A stretch of DNA of 64,000 nucleotides from Leptolyngbya sp. Cla-17 (GCF_016807185.1 NZ_JAEVYN010000003.1:248001-312000), one strand, 5' to 3'; numbered from the stretch's first letter, positions 7,735-16,916 are shown. Program-made: numbers and translations. Notes: generated by a model from the sequence alone, not told the origin.

Positions 7735-8631
7735 TCAGTCGCATCTCTTCTTGATGTAAAGTCTAATGACTTTCAGAAATTCGTATAAAACAGGTGAAAC
7801 GTTCTCCAACAGCCATACCACTGCTACTTCGACTTGCGGAGTTACACCCTGTAGCGGTTTGTAGACAACACCTGCTCGTTGCAGATTTTGGAGTGAGGCT
7901 GGAACCAAGGCAATTCCCATTTTTGCTGAAACCAGTCCAATAATCGTCTGCATTTGAACCGCCTCCTGCATTACCTTAGGGCTAAAGTTTGCCTGGTGAC
8001 AGAAGCTCACGATCTGGTCATAGAGACCTGGTCCAAGATGGCGCGGAAACAAGATGAAGGATTCATCAGCGAGTGCATTAATCGAGATTGTGGTTTCATT
8101 TACGAGTGGGTGTGTTTCAGGCAGAGCTACAACCAGTGGTTCTCGCAAAATTGATTCTAATGCGAGGCGATCGTCCTTCAGCGGTGGATGACAAAAGCCA
8201 ACTTCGATCTGATGATTTTGCAATGCCTCCTCCTGTTGAGTAGTGGTCAATTCCTGCAATACCAGATTCACTTGCGGAAATTGTTCGCGATATTGAGACA
8301 GAATCGCGGGCAAAATGTCATAAACAACGGTACTGGTAAATCCAATCATCAAAGTTCCGCTCTCGCCGCTGCCTGCTCGTTGAGTATCGCTTACCGCCTG
8401 TTCTACTTGAGTCAGAATCCGGTAAGTTGCCTGCAATAAGACTTGTCCTGCCTCGGTTAACTGAACCTGACGCTTCGTGCGTCGATGGAATAGTTCGACC
8501 CCTAATTCTGTTTCCAATTGTTTGATCTGCTGACTAAGTGGGGGTTGAGCGATATGCAACCGTTCGGCTGCCCGATTGAAATGCAGTTCTTCGGCAACCG
8601 CTACAAAATAACGCAGGTGACGCAGTTCCAT
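7735..8631 (-). CDS. LysR-family transcriptional regulator
   Basis: A 298-residue LysR-type regulator of normal length. Residues 1-60 form the winged helix-turn-helix (MELRHLRYFVAVAEELHF, then AAERLHIAQPPLSQQIKQLE), and residues about 90-290 form the periplasmic-binding-protein-like effector domain (starting TLMIGFTSTVVYDILP). It is divergent from ilvD, with the starts about 110 bp apart, so it probably controls ilvD and itself from the shared region; a TTTGAT-N20-ATCAAA dyad there could be its operator. The effector is unknown; a branched-chain amino acid intermediate would fit the context but is inference. Confidence 0.92.
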   Translation of the reverse strand: MELRHLRYFVAVAEELHFNRAAERLHIAQPPLSQQIKQLETELGVELFHRRTKRQVQLTEAGQVLLQATYRILTQVEQAVSDTQRAGSGESGTLMIGFTSTVVYDILPAILSQYREQFPQVNLVLQELTTTQQEEALQNHQIEVGFCHPPLKDDRLALESILREPLVVALPETHPLVNETTISINALADESFILFPRHLGPGLYDQIVSFCHQANFSPKVMQEAVQMQTIIGLVSAKMGIALVPASLQNLQRAGVVYKPLQGVTPQVEVAVVWLLENVSPVLYEFLKVIRLYIKKRCD

Positions 8632-8671
8632 GTTTGATATGTTTCTCGTCTTAAATCCATCAAATCATATA

Positions 8672-8701
8672 TTGGACATCCCTAAAAACGCTTTCTATAC
8701 T
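8672..8701 (+). promoter_or_regulatory. Candidate ilvD promoter and LysR operator region
   Basis: A TTGGAC (8672-8677) and a TATACT (8696-8701) box are separated by 18 bp and point toward ilvD, placing transcription start about 30 bp before its preferred start codon. Just upstream, TTTGAT (8633-8638) and ATCAAA (8659-8664) form an inverted pair, between the LysR start and the -35 box, where LysR-type regulators usually bind. No data beyond sequence support use of these sites. Confidence 0.45.
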
Positions 8702-8741
8702 CCAAGAATAATCAATCATGAGCATTCACGAGGACGAAAGT

Positions 8742-10421
8742 ATGCAAGAGAATTTGAGAAGCCAGAAGATTACCCAGGGTTTACAGCGATCGCCTAATCG
8801 TGCCCTGCTGCGTGCCGTTGGGTTTAAGGATGCCGATTTCACTAAGCCAATTGTGGGAATCGCGAGTGCTCACAGTACGATCACGCCCTGCAACATGGGA
8901 ATTGCCCCTCTAGCAACAGAAGCCGAAGCCGGGATTCGAGCAGCCGAGGCGATGCCTCAACTATTTGGCACGATCACGGTCAGTGATGGCATTTCAATGG
9001 GCACTGAAGGGATGAAATATTCGCTGGTATCCCGCGATGTGATTGCAGACTCGATCGAAACGGCTTGCAACGCTCAAAGCATGGATGGAGTGCTGGCGAT
9101 CGGCGGCTGCGATAAAAATATGCCCGGTGCGATGATCGCGATCGCACGCATGAATATTCCAGCCATTTTTGTCTACGGTGGCACGATTAAACCAGGTCAT
9201 CTAGAGGGTCAAGATTTGACGTTAGTCAGTTCCTTTGAAGCCGTTGGGCAATACAGTGCAGGCAGAATTGATGAGGCGATGCTCTATGCCGTCGAGCGCA
9301 ATGCCTGTCCAGGATCGGGTTCCTGTGGCGGCATGTTTACGGCGAACACGATGTCGGCTGCTTTTGAGGCGATGGGCATGAGTTTGATGTATTCGTCCAC
9401 AATGTCTACGATCGCCCCAGAAAAAGCAGCAAACACGGCACTGGCAGGAAAAGTATTAGTGGAAGCGATCCGCCAGCAGATCTTGCCACGAGATATTATT
9501 ACGCGCCAATCGATCGAAAATGCTGTTTCAGTTGTGATGGCGGTTGGGGGTTCCACCAATGCTGTTTTACATTTTCTGGCGATCGCTCATGCGGCTGAAG
9601 TACCTTGGACGATTGATGATTTTGAAACCATTCGGGAACGAGTTCCGGTGCTATGTGACCTCAAACCATCGGGGCGTTATGTGGCGACCGATCTTCATGC
9701 GGTAGGCGGCATCCCCCAAGTGATGAAAATGCTGCTGGCACAGAATTTGCTGCACGGTGATTGTTTGACGATTACGGGAGACACGATCGCAGAACGTCTC
9801 AAAGACATTCCTGAAGCACCCCCTGCCGACCAGGATGTGATTCGTTCCTGGAGGCATCCCATCTATGCTCAAGGTCATTTGGCGATACTCAAAGGTAATT
9901 TGGCAATAGAAGGAGCCGTTGCTAAAATCACGGGCGTGAAAAATCCTAAAATGACTGGACTAGCACGAGTGTTTGAATCTGAGGAAGCCTGCCTGGATGC
10001 CATTCTTGCAGGCAAAATTAACGCAGGCGATATCATTGTGATTCGTTATGAAGGACCCAAAGGTGGACCGGGAATGCGAGAAATGTTGGCTCCGACTTCA
10101 GCAATTATTGGTGCGGGCTTAGGTGACTCCGTTGGGCTGATCACCGATGGACGTTTTTCGGGTGGGACGTATGGCATGGTCGTCGGTCATGTTGCACCGG
10201 AGGCATTTGTGGGTGGAACCATTGCCCTGGTGCAGGAAGGGGATGAAATTACCATCGATGTCCCAGCGAGATCGCTGCATCTACATGTGTCAGAGACAGA
10301 ACTTGAACAGCGCCGTGCGATCTGGAAACCACCTTTGCCACGCTACACAAGAGGTGTACTTGCCAAGTATGCCAAATTGGTTTCCACGAGTAGTTTAGGT
10401 GCGGTGACAGATTTAGTCTAG
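8742..10421 (+). CDS. ilvD: Dihydroxy-acid dehydratase
   Basis: IlvD is an Fe-S enzyme that converts 2,3-dihydroxy-isovalerate and the related methylvalerate to 2-keto acids, the third common step of valine, isoleucine and leucine synthesis. The protein shows the cluster-binding cysteines in GGCDKNMPGA and GSGSCGGMFTANTMS, and the conserved ITDGRFSGG and HVAPEA segments. The length, about 559 residues, is normal. I prefer ATG 8742 (MQENLRSQKITQGLQRSPNR) because GAGGA lies 8 bp before it and family members start there; an ATG at 8718 would add eight residues. The divergent LysR gene suggests specific regulation. Confidence 0.96.
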   Translation: MQENLRSQKITQGLQRSPNRALLRAVGFKDADFTKPIVGIASAHSTITPCNMGIAPLATEAEAGIRAAEAMPQLFGTITVSDGISMGTEGMKYSLVSRDVIADSIETACNAQSMDGVLAIGGCDKNMPGAMIAIARMNIPAIFVYGGTIKPGHLEGQDLTLVSSFEAVGQYSAGRIDEAMLYAVERNACPGSGSCGGMFTANTMSAAFEAMGMSLMYSSTMSTIAPEKAANTALAGKVLVEAIRQQILPRDIITRQSIENAVSVVMAVGGSTNAVLHFLAIAHAAEVPWTIDDFETIRERVPVLCDLKPSGRYVATDLHAVGGIPQVMKMLLAQNLLHGDCLTITGDTIAERLKDIPEAPPADQDVIRSWRHPIYAQGHLAILKGNLAIEGAVAKITGVKNPKMTGLARVFESEEACLDAILAGKINAGDIIVIRYEGPKGGPGMREMLAPTSAIIGAGLGDSVGLITDGRFSGGTYGMVVGHVAPEAFVGGTIALVQEGDEITIDVPARSLHLHVSETELEQRRAIWKPPLPRYTRGVLAKYAKLVSTSSLGAVTDLV

Positions 10422-10448
10422 GTCACTGCTGGAGTGTTCAGCGAACCA

Positions 10449-11516
10449 TCATTCCTGATATTTGGGGTGGTTGCGGAGCGATTTATGAATTTTCTTCCAC
10501 CGCTCCTTCTCTGCCAGGGCTGCCCGTTGATCTTGCTTGCGAGTCAGATAGTGCAGTTCCCGCTGCAATTTCTGATAGTTCAGGAAACGCCCTTGGTCAA
10601 GGTGTCCGTCAACCAGTGCCTGTTGCACGGCGCAACCGGGTTCTTGTTGGTGTTGGCAATCGCGAAAATGACACTGCTGCGCCAATGTTTCAATCTCTGG
10701 AAAGGTTTCTGGCAATCCCTCTGTGCCTGACCATACCTGAAGTTCTCGCATTCCAGGTGTGTCGATCATCAACGCACCAGACGGGAGCAGAATCAACTGG
10801 CGATGCGTGGTTGTATGTTTCCCGCGATCGTCTCCTTGGCGAACGGCTTGTACTGTTTGAATTGGCTCACCGTTCAGTTGATTCGCGATCGTGGATTTTC
10901 CCACACCTGACGATCCCAGTAGAGCGATCGTTTGACCGGATTGCAGATAGGGTTGGAGGGCATCCATTCCCTGTTGTTGTGCGGCACTCAAAGCAATGAC
11001 TGGAACACCAATGGCGATCGCTTCGACTGCTGCCACCTGTTGTGCAACCTGCAAACAAAGATCTGCCTTATTCAACACAATCACCGGATTGGCACCACTT
11101 TCCCATGCCAGAATCAAATAGCGTTCAATCCGTCTCAGGTTCAAATCGCCATCCAGTCCGGAAACAATAAATACGGTATCGACATTGGCAGCAATCACCT
11201 GTTCCTCAGTTTTACTGCCTGCAACTTTGCGAGAAAATTTGCTCATGCGCGGCAAGATTGCGTGAATGGTGGCGCGATGGTCTGTGGGTCTGGACTGAAT
11301 CACGACCCAGTCTCCAACGGCTGGGAAGTCTTGAAGGTCAGTAGTTTGATGTCTGAGCTTGCCAGAAACTTCCGCCAATTGCTCACCCTGCTCGGTGTAA
11401 AGCAGGTACGTCTGGCGATATTCAACAGCAACTCGACCTACTGCAAATGCTTGTTCGCAGTAGGGTTTCAAGCTGTGAGCATAGCGATCGCTCCAGCCTA
11501 ATTGTTCTAAATTCAT
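10449..11516 (-). CDS. rsgA: Ribosome small subunit-dependent GTPase A
   Basis: RsgA is a late 30S-subunit assembly GTPase with a circularly permuted G domain. From the start chosen, an OB-fold covers about residues 25-95, the G4 motif NKAD is at 149-152, SAA follows near 177, G1 GSSGVGKS at 201-208 and G3 DTPG at 252-255. The C-terminal zinc knuckle has Cys282, Cys287, His289 and Cys295. ATG 11516 is preferred over an upstream ATG at 11558 because AAAGGA lies just before it and the protein then begins MNLEQLGW as relatives do. Its end converges on ilvD with 27 bp between stops. A short ORF with a strong Shine-Dalgarno lies upstream. Confidence 0.93.
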   Translation of the reverse strand: MNLEQLGWSDRYAHSLKPYCEQAFAVGRVAVEYRQTYLLYTEQGEQLAEVSGKLRHQTTDLQDFPAVGDWVVIQSRPTDHRATIHAILPRMSKFSRKVAGSKTEEQVIAANVDTVFIVSGLDGDLNLRRIERYLILAWESGANPVIVLNKADLCLQVAQQVAAVEAIAIGVPVIALSAAQQQGMDALQPYLQSGQTIALLGSSGVGKSTIANQLNGEPIQTVQAVRQGDDRGKHTTTHRQLILLPSGALMIDTPGMRELQVWSGTEGLPETFPEIETLAQQCHFRDCQHQQEPGCAVQQALVDGHLDQGRFLNYQKLQRELHYLTRKQDQRAALAEKERWKKIHKSLRNHPKYQE

Positions 11517-11571
11517 TGGATTTCCTTTCTGTGATAACTTGTGCACTGCAAGGTTCACAGAAGAGTCCGCA

Positions 11572-11673
11572 TCATCTTGCCGAAATGGTGCAGGAGTGAA
11601 CGAGACTTCCTGTGTCTTGCGATTGAAGGGTGAGCGTCTTTGCCGTGACGCGATCGGCTAACAATACAGTCAT
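11572..11673 (-). CDS. 33-residue ORF upstream of rsgA, possible leader peptide
   Basis: The minus strand carries AAGGAGGTGGACG directly before ATG 11673, one of the strongest Shine-Dalgarno matches in the window. It starts a 33-codon frame (MTVLLADRVTAKTLTLQS and on) ending at TGA 11572-11574, 55 bp before the rsgA start. It could be a translated leader controlling rsgA or simply a small protein. I see no transmembrane segment, no codon run typical of attenuation, and no known family. Confidence 0.35.
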   Translation of the reverse strand: MTVLLADRVTAKTLTLQSQDTGSLVHSCTISAR

Positions 11674-11841
11674 CGTCCACCTCCTTGAGAAGTTCTACAG
11701 AAAAACTCCACCCTCACCCTAACTAATTCCTGATTTTCTGAATCAATTTTGCTGTAAATTTTGGTTTCGTCGATTTGGTAAGCGACTCCGCAGCTTTGCA
11801 GCAATTCGTAATTCGTAGAATGTCTTACACTGACTTCTTGA

Positions 11842-13200
11842 ATGCCTGGTGCAATGGAGCTTGAGGATATGACGACTAATCAACCTGTTCCGGTAGATAG
11901 CGAAATTGAAGCCATCCTAGAACAACGCATCGATCAGGAGAAACAAAGTGTTGGGATTGTCGTAGGAGTGATTGATGAGAGAGGAGAGCGTATCATTGCC
12001 TATGGGAATCAGGCTCAGACGAATTCCTGTCCAGTGGATGGCAACACCCTGTTTGAAATTGGTTCAATTACCAAAGTGTTTACGGCGCTAGAGCTGGCGA
12101 ATCTGGTGAAACAAGGCACTCTTAAGTTGGGCGATCGCATCTCCACGCTTCTGCCTGACGCTGTGAAAGTACCCACTCACAATGGTCAAGAAATTTCCTT
12201 GCTGAATTTAGCAACCCATACATCTGGGCTGCCCCGTTTACCTGATAACTTTGCCCCAGCGGATATGAGTAATCCCTATGTCGATTACTCCGTCGAACAG
12301 TTGTATGCGTTTTTATCCAACTACCCATTGTCACGAGACATTGGCAGTCAGTACGAATATTCAAATCTAGGCGCAGGGTTGCTGGGGCATCTTCTCAGCC
12401 TTAAAACAGGCATGGATTACGAAACGCTCATTACAACCCAGATTACTCAACCGCTGCAAATGAGTGATACGAGCATTCAACTGACTACAGAGCAACATGC
12501 TCGATTTGCAACCGGACATAATCTCCTCGGTCAACCCGTTCCTTACTGGGATTTGTCAACCCTGGCAGGTGCAGGAGCCTTGCGAGCTACCGCAAACGAT
12601 TTGCTCAAATTCCTGGCAGCAAATTTACAGCTTGGATCTTCCCCGTTAAATCCAATCCTCCAGAAAACTCATGTGGTTCAAGCGCCAACGGAAACACTCG
12701 GAATGGCGATCGCCCTGGGTTGGCACATCTTGAATCATCATGAGACGGAAATCATCTTCCATGACGGTGGCACAGGTGGATTTCGCAGCTTTTTGGGGTT
12801 TGTGAAACAGAAGCGATTAGGAATTGTCGTGCTATCGAATTCAGAGAATGATGTCAATGATATTGGCTTGCATCTGCTGGAACCACGTTATCCTTTGGCT
12901 AAACATCATCCCCCCAAACAGCGTCAGGCAATCCCTGTTGATCCCAACCTGTTTGATGCCTATGTGGGACGCTATGAAATCGCTTCAGACTTTATCCTCA
13001 CCATTACAAAAGAACGCGATCGACTCTATGCTCAAGCCACTGGTCAATCTCAGGTTGAGTTATTTGCAGAAACAGAGACTCAATTTTTCATTACCGAAGT
13101 CGATGCTCAAATTACCTTCATTCGAGATTCGCAAGGTCCTGTGAAGCACTTGCTTCTGCATCAGGCAGGACAAGAAATAACAGCCCCAAAATTGAATTAG
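11842..13200 (+). CDS. Serine hydrolase, class C beta-lactamase / penicillin-binding-like family
   Basis: The protein has the beta-lactamase-fold catalytic motifs in order: SITK at residues 75-78 (Ser75 nucleophile, Lys78), YSN at 173-175, and HDGG at 307-310 in the place of KTG. Residues about 365-450 form a small beta-rich C-terminal domain of the DUF3471-like kind. Such enzymes include esterases and DD-peptidases as well as lactamases, so substrate cannot be told. No signal peptide is visible, which suggests a cytoplasmic protein. ATG 11842 gives 452 residues; ATG 11869 is an alternative. The small gene at 13212 follows 11 bp later and may be cotranscribed. Confidence 0.88.
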   Translation: MPGAMELEDMTTNQPVPVDSEIEAILEQRIDQEKQSVGIVVGVIDERGERIIAYGNQAQTNSCPVDGNTLFEIGSITKVFTALELANLVKQGTLKLGDRISTLLPDAVKVPTHNGQEISLLNLATHTSGLPRLPDNFAPADMSNPYVDYSVEQLYAFLSNYPLSRDIGSQYEYSNLGAGLLGHLLSLKTGMDYETLITTQITQPLQMSDTSIQLTTEQHARFATGHNLLGQPVPYWDLSTLAGAGALRATANDLLKFLAANLQLGSSPLNPILQKTHVVQAPTETLGMAIALGWHILNHHETEIIFHDGGTGGFRSFLGFVKQKRLGIVVLSNSENDVNDIGLHLLEPRYPLAKHHPPKQRQAIPVDPNLFDAYVGRYEIASDFILTITKERDRLYAQATGQSQVELFAETETQFFITEVDAQITFIRDSQGPVKHLLLHQAGQEITAPKLN

Positions 13201-13211
13201 CATACAGGATC

Positions 13212-13715
13212 ATGATGGGAGGAAAGGCGTTGAGTGAAGCCACAGTTTCGATAATTCAAGCCAAGCGAGATCCGGCACTGAAGGCGATCGTGCAAAAAAG
13301 AATCTCGCTGTTCTACAGTCAAGGAGCCGATTTATCGAACGATCGTCCCGCCCATGTTCGCGCCGGTTCCAGCCTCAGTTGGTTGGGCGATAAACTTGCT
13401 CTAGTTCAAGATGATGCCAACTTTCTGGTGTTCATTGATCCAGACAGCCTGACCGTTGAGGCAATCACCCTTGCTGCGGGAGAAGCAGGAGCGCGGCAGT
13501 TTGATGACTTGCGCGGTAATAAACGCTTTAAGTTGGACTTAGAAGCCTGTACCACAGTTCCAACTCCAAATGGCGACTTATTTCTGGCGTTTGGCTCTGG
13601 CTCAATGGCACAACGGGAGCAAATTTTAATGGTGCAGGCATCTGACCCAACCACCCCAACATTGAAACAGGCAAGTGCTTTGTATGCCCAACTGCGAGCC
13701 TACACTTCGTTGTGA
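13212..13715 (+). CDS. Hypothetical protein, probably a truncated DUF6929-like / beta-propeller-type protein
   Basis: The 167 residues include repeated beta-strand-like segments (RAGSSLSWLGDKLALVQDDA, FLVFIDPDSL, PNGDLFLAFGSGS) that look like the first blades of a longer secreted or cytoplasmic propeller protein. The frame stops at YAQLRAYTSL, in the middle of what I would expect to continue, so it is probably the N-terminal half of a longer ancestor. There is no signal peptide. The family name is tentative. It follows the serine hydrolase gene by 11 bp on the same strand. Confidence 0.45.
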   Translation: MMGGKALSEATVSIIQAKRDPALKAIVQKRISLFYSQGADLSNDRPAHVRAGSSLSWLGDKLALVQDDANFLVFIDPDSLTVEAITLAAGEAGARQFDDLRGNKRFKLDLEACTTVPTPNGDLFLAFGSGSMAQREQILMVQASDPTTPTLKQASALYAQLRAYTSL

Positions 13716-13767
13716 GATATTAGCTGTCTTGCTGCAATCGCTCCGTAGCAATCCTGTTAAGTGAGCT

Positions 13768-14625
13768 TTACATTTCCAACCGTCTATCGCCATACCATTG
13801 ACTCAATTCTTGCTCAATTCTGTTAAGAATGGCGATCGCTTCCATGATTGATGTTGCATCAGGAGTCAACAACGCAAACACCGACTCAACTCGTCGTTGA
13901 TAGTCCGATGGACAGAGCGCAAAGCGGTTAGCAAGTGCCACTGCACCTTTCTCATTTAATAGGTACGTTTCATTGAGGGTGAAGAGTACCTGATTCATAC
14001 ACGCTACACTGCAAAAACAACAGCCTGCGGCATAGGCAACATCACCTCGTGCAACTGCCTTTTGAGCAACGAACAGGGAAAAACTGATTTCCCAGGCAAA
14101 CTTATCAATTGTTGCCCCTTTAAGGCTAACCGGATAGAGCGTTGTCTTAGCTTTCAAAGCAGCTAAAATGCCATCTGGATCGTGAAGCGGCAGACAAAGG
14201 GCGACTTCACCCATGTAGATCGAGGACACAAAGCCGTGGGGGTGTCCAGGCTGATAATCAATTGTAATTTGTCCGGTATGGCAGTCATGAATGACCTGAT
14301 TGACCTGAGCTACATCACGGTAGAGGAAATCGACAGGAACACCGTCTACCTTGAGCCAGCCACCACCATTCATCCACTTTCCCCATTCACCAATTGGAGT
14401 AATGAGATTCGTGCGATGGTCGTCGTCCACTTCGGAGGCAAGGTGGTTGAGAGCAATCAGATCAGGTGGATTCTCTGGCTGGTAATAAATTCCCAGATCC
14501 ACATCTGACTTGGGTGTATGGTTGCCTTGTGCCCTTGAACCGCCCAGAGCGATCGCGACAATTCCTTCAATTGACTGCAAGCGATCAATAACGCGAGGAA
14601 TGAACCGGGGCAATTGCTCATCCAT
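13768..14625 (-). CDS. Nucleotidyltransferase-domain protein
   Basis: The N-terminus has the polymerase-beta-like nucleotidyltransferase signature: Gly28-Gly29-Ser30 in LGGSRAQG, followed by SDVDLGIYY with Asp41 and Asp43 as metal ligands. A third carboxylate is probably in VPVDFLYRD near residue 95. The C-terminal half (about 150-285) is helical and may hold the acceptor substrate. Relatives include aminoglycoside adenylyltransferases and many uncharacterised proteins. The acceptor is unknown. It converges on the truncated gene at 13212-13715. Confidence 0.82.
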   Translation of the reverse strand: MDEQLPRFIPRVIDRLQSIEGIVAIALGGSRAQGNHTPKSDVDLGIYYQPENPPDLIALNHLASEVDDDHRTNLITPIGEWGKWMNGGGWLKVDGVPVDFLYRDVAQVNQVIHDCHTGQITIDYQPGHPHGFVSSIYMGEVALCLPLHDPDGILAALKAKTTLYPVSLKGATIDKFAWEISFSLFVAQKAVARGDVAYAAGCCFCSVACMNQVLFTLNETYLLNEKGAVALANRFALCPSDYQRRVESVFALLTPDATSIMEAIAILNRIEQELSQWYGDRRLEM

Positions 14626-14648
14626 ATTGACCCATTCCCATCACTCAT

Positions 14649-14918
14649 TCAAATCTTTGGCTGACGCTTTGATTTTGGTGGCGTTCGGTGTGCGCTAAAG
14701 CATTTTTCACTGCGATAGCGTAGCCACACCCTTAGCTGTTGTGGAATTTTCTCCTTTTGCTCCTGCGTCAGGGTGTCATAAAGGGCTAGGGCGCGTTCTC
14801 GCTCTCCTCGACAGGCAGCATTGTTATGAGCATCCCAATAGCTGCGGGCAACTCGAATCCGCCGACACACTTCTTTGACCAGTGCCTCTCCCATGAGGGG
14901 TTTTTCCTGCTTTGCCAT
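14649..14918 (-). CDS. Small conserved hypothetical protein
   Basis: The product is about 89 residues from ATG 14918 (MAKQEKPLMGEALVKEVCRR); an upstream ATG at 14945 would add nine. It is basic and mostly helical, with the segment RVARSYWDAHNNAACRGERE followed by a basic tail (PPKSKRQPKI), suggesting nucleic acid binding. I do not recognise the family. It lies 42 bp downstream of the saccharopine-dehydrogenase-like gene on the same strand and 23 bp before the nucleotidyltransferase gene, so the three could form one transcript. Confidence 0.5.
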   Translation of the reverse strand: MAKQEKPLMGEALVKEVCRRIRVARSYWDAHNNAACRGERERALALYDTLTQEQKEKIPQQLRVWLRYRSEKCFSAHRTPPKSKRQPKI

Positions 14919-14960
14919 CGTTCCATCCAACTGTCTTGACTCCAATCCTAGCCTACAGAA

Positions 14961-16181
14961 TCACAGGTTCACGGTTATGGTCATCCCAGCCTGACGTAAC
15001 CGTTCTGCCAGCACATCTCCTAACCCGGTGGCTGGTGTGAGGATGCCTCCTCTCGCCTGTCCACCGGTTAGTTCATCGGTTTGTAGTGCCAGACTCAATG
15101 CCGATTCACAGACAAATTTGACCGTTGCTCGATTGCCAGGGTCGCCCTGATCTCGAATGATTCCGCGCACCTTGCGCCCATCGACAGCGGTACCCACCAG
15201 TTCACAGGAGAACCACCCCTCGTTCATCGTTTGTTCAGAGGGACCTTCGCCAGGTTGGGGTAGGAAGGGTTGCAGCAGTCCGCGCACTTGGGATTGTTGT
15301 AGAACTCCCACGAACAGTCCCAGTCCGGCAGTCACACCGATTGCCTTCAACCATGCCAGGGGTGGGTCAAACTTGAGATACTCTTGATAAGTGAAGTCGG
15401 CTCCATAGGGTTTCTGCCAGTCCTTATATAAAGCACTACTGCGGCGGACGATGCGGGCATTCACGACTCCCATGAAAAAGGGTGCAACCCAGGTATTGAG
15501 GTTCGGATCAAAGAACGGCGTTTGCGGGTCACGATCGCGCTCAGCTTCGGCATGAGAATGAGCGGTCGAGGGATTCAGCAGGAATGGTTCATTCATCTGA
15601 GTTGCGTCTGGAGAATCGTAAAGATTGAACGCCGATGCCAGAGTGCCACCGTTAAATCCACCAAATGCTTGAAAATAGGCATTCACTTGCTGACAGGGCA
15701 CACCCAATTCTCGTTGCAGGTAACGAACGACCAGGTAAGTCCCAAGATCCGATGGAACCGAATCGAAGCCACAACAGGGAATAATGCGTGTGCCATCGGT
15801 AGCAGCTTGAGCATGATAGCGATCAATCAGCGTTCTGACCCAAGGTGTTTCTCCAGTGATATCGACATAATGAGTTCTGAGCCGAACACAAGCATCGACT
15901 AGGGCATTGGCATAGAGGGCAAAGGGTCCAGCCGTGTTGAGGATTACTCGTGCTTGAGCAACGATCCCATCGATCGCCTGCTGATCCTGACTATCGGCAA
16001 CCAGCACATCTACGGTTATGCCAACCTCATCTCGAACAGCCTCTAACCTCTGGCGATTTCGTCCCGAGATCGCCCATCGCACTAATTCAGGAGCAGCATG
16101 GTTAGCAAAATATTGCACCGTCTGCTTGCCAACGAAACCACTGGCACCGTAGAGGACAATATCATAGGGGCGATCGGACAT
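14961..16181 (-). CDS. Saccharopine dehydrogenase-like NAD(P)-binding protein (trans-acting enoyl reductase type)
   Basis: The 406-residue protein starts with an NAD(P)-binding Rossmann motif GASGFVG at residues 12-18 and continues with NTAGPFALYA and GFDSVPSDLG, all typical of the family that includes the mycobacterial trans-acting enoyl reductase and saccharopine dehydrogenase-like proteins. It probably reduces or oxidises a lipid-like or other small substrate in the cytoplasm. ATG 16181 (MSDRPYDIVLYGASGF) is chosen because the Rossmann motif must lie near the N-terminus and CAGGAG precedes it; the longer frame from 16307 adds 42 unlikely residues. It is divergent from the SDR gene. Confidence 0.87.
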   Translation of the reverse strand: MSDRPYDIVLYGASGFVGKQTVQYFANHAAPELVRWAISGRNRQRLEAVRDEVGITVDVLVADSQDQQAIDGIVAQARVILNTAGPFALYANALVDACVRLRTHYVDITGETPWVRTLIDRYHAQAATDGTRIIPCCGFDSVPSDLGTYLVVRYLQRELGVPCQQVNAYFQAFGGFNGGTLASAFNLYDSPDATQMNEPFLLNPSTAHSHAEAERDRDPQTPFFDPNLNTWVAPFFMGVVNARIVRRSSALYKDWQKPYGADFTYQEYLKFDPPLAWLKAIGVTAGLGLFVGVLQQSQVRGLLQPFLPQPGEGPSEQTMNEGWFSCELVGTAVDGRKVRGIIRDQGDPGNRATVKFVCESALSLALQTDELTGGQARGGILTPATGLGDVLAERLRQAGMTITVNL

Positions 16182-16241
16182 GACAGAATCACTCCTGATA
16201 ATAGAGATACACTTGTACTCTAACGAATGATTGAAGTTTTC

Positions 16242-16907
16242 ATGGCAACTTACTTGATTACGGGTGCCAATCGAGGCATTGGTTACGAATACTGCCGTCA
16301 ACTGCAAGCGCGGGGAGAGACCGTCATTGCGGTTTGTCGTAGTGCCTCCCAGGAATTGCAGCAGCTAGGCATACAGGTGGAGGAGGGGATTGACATTACC
16401 TCCGATGCTTCAGTGGCAGATTTGCAAAGTCGCTTGGGGGAGAGGGCAATTGATGTGTTGATTAACAATGCCGGTATCATTCAGCGGGTGACGCTGGAGA
16501 ACCTTGACTTCGACAGCATTCGAGAACAGTTTGAGATCAACGCTTTGGGTGCTTTACGGATGACTCATGCACTTCTGCCCAATCTCAAATCAGGCTCTAA
16601 AATTGTGCTAATGACTAGTCGGATGGGGTCGATCGCCGACAATACTTCTGGCAGTTCCTACGGCTACCGCATGTCGAAGGTAGCATTGTCGATGGCGGGT
16701 AAATCATTGGCTCACGATCTGAAACCGCGCGGGATTGCCGTGGCAATTCTCCATCCCGGTTTAGTGCAAACTCGCATGACAAACTTTACAGCAAATGGCA
16801 TTACGCCAGAGGAGTCTGTTAAGGGATTACTGGCTCGGATTGACCAGTTAACGCTGGAGAACACAGGCACCTTCTGGCACGCCAATGGTGAAGCGCTGCC
16901 GTGGTGA
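16242..16907 (+). CDS. Short-chain dehydrogenase/reductase (C-factor-like SDR)
   Basis: A classical SDR of about 221 residues: cofactor motif TGANRGIG at 7-14, NNAG at 75-78, catalytic Tyr142 and Lys146 in the YxxxK motif (GYRMSKVALS), with Ser residues near 126-130 ahead of it. Close matches to this layout are C-factor / SniffR-like reductases that act on small carbonyls with NADPH. The start ATG 16242 (MATYLITGANRGIG) is preferred over GTG/ATG choices up to 16227. It is divergent from the enoyl reductase-like gene and convergent with a broken aldo/keto reductase. Confidence 0.9.
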   Translation: MATYLITGANRGIGYEYCRQLQARGETVIAVCRSASQELQQLGIQVEEGIDITSDASVADLQSRLGERAIDVLINNAGIIQRVTLENLDFDSIREQFEINALGALRMTHALLPNLKSGSKIVLMTSRMGSIADNTSGSSYGYRMSKVALSMAGKSLAHDLKPRGIAVAILHPGLVQTRMTNFTANGITPEESVKGLLARIDQLTLENTGTFWHANGEALPW

Positions 16908-16916
16908 GGTTAGAGC

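Noticed and set aside
16182..16307. Longer start for the enoyl-reductase-like gene
   Set aside because: Would put 42 residues before a Rossmann motif that belongs at the N-terminus.
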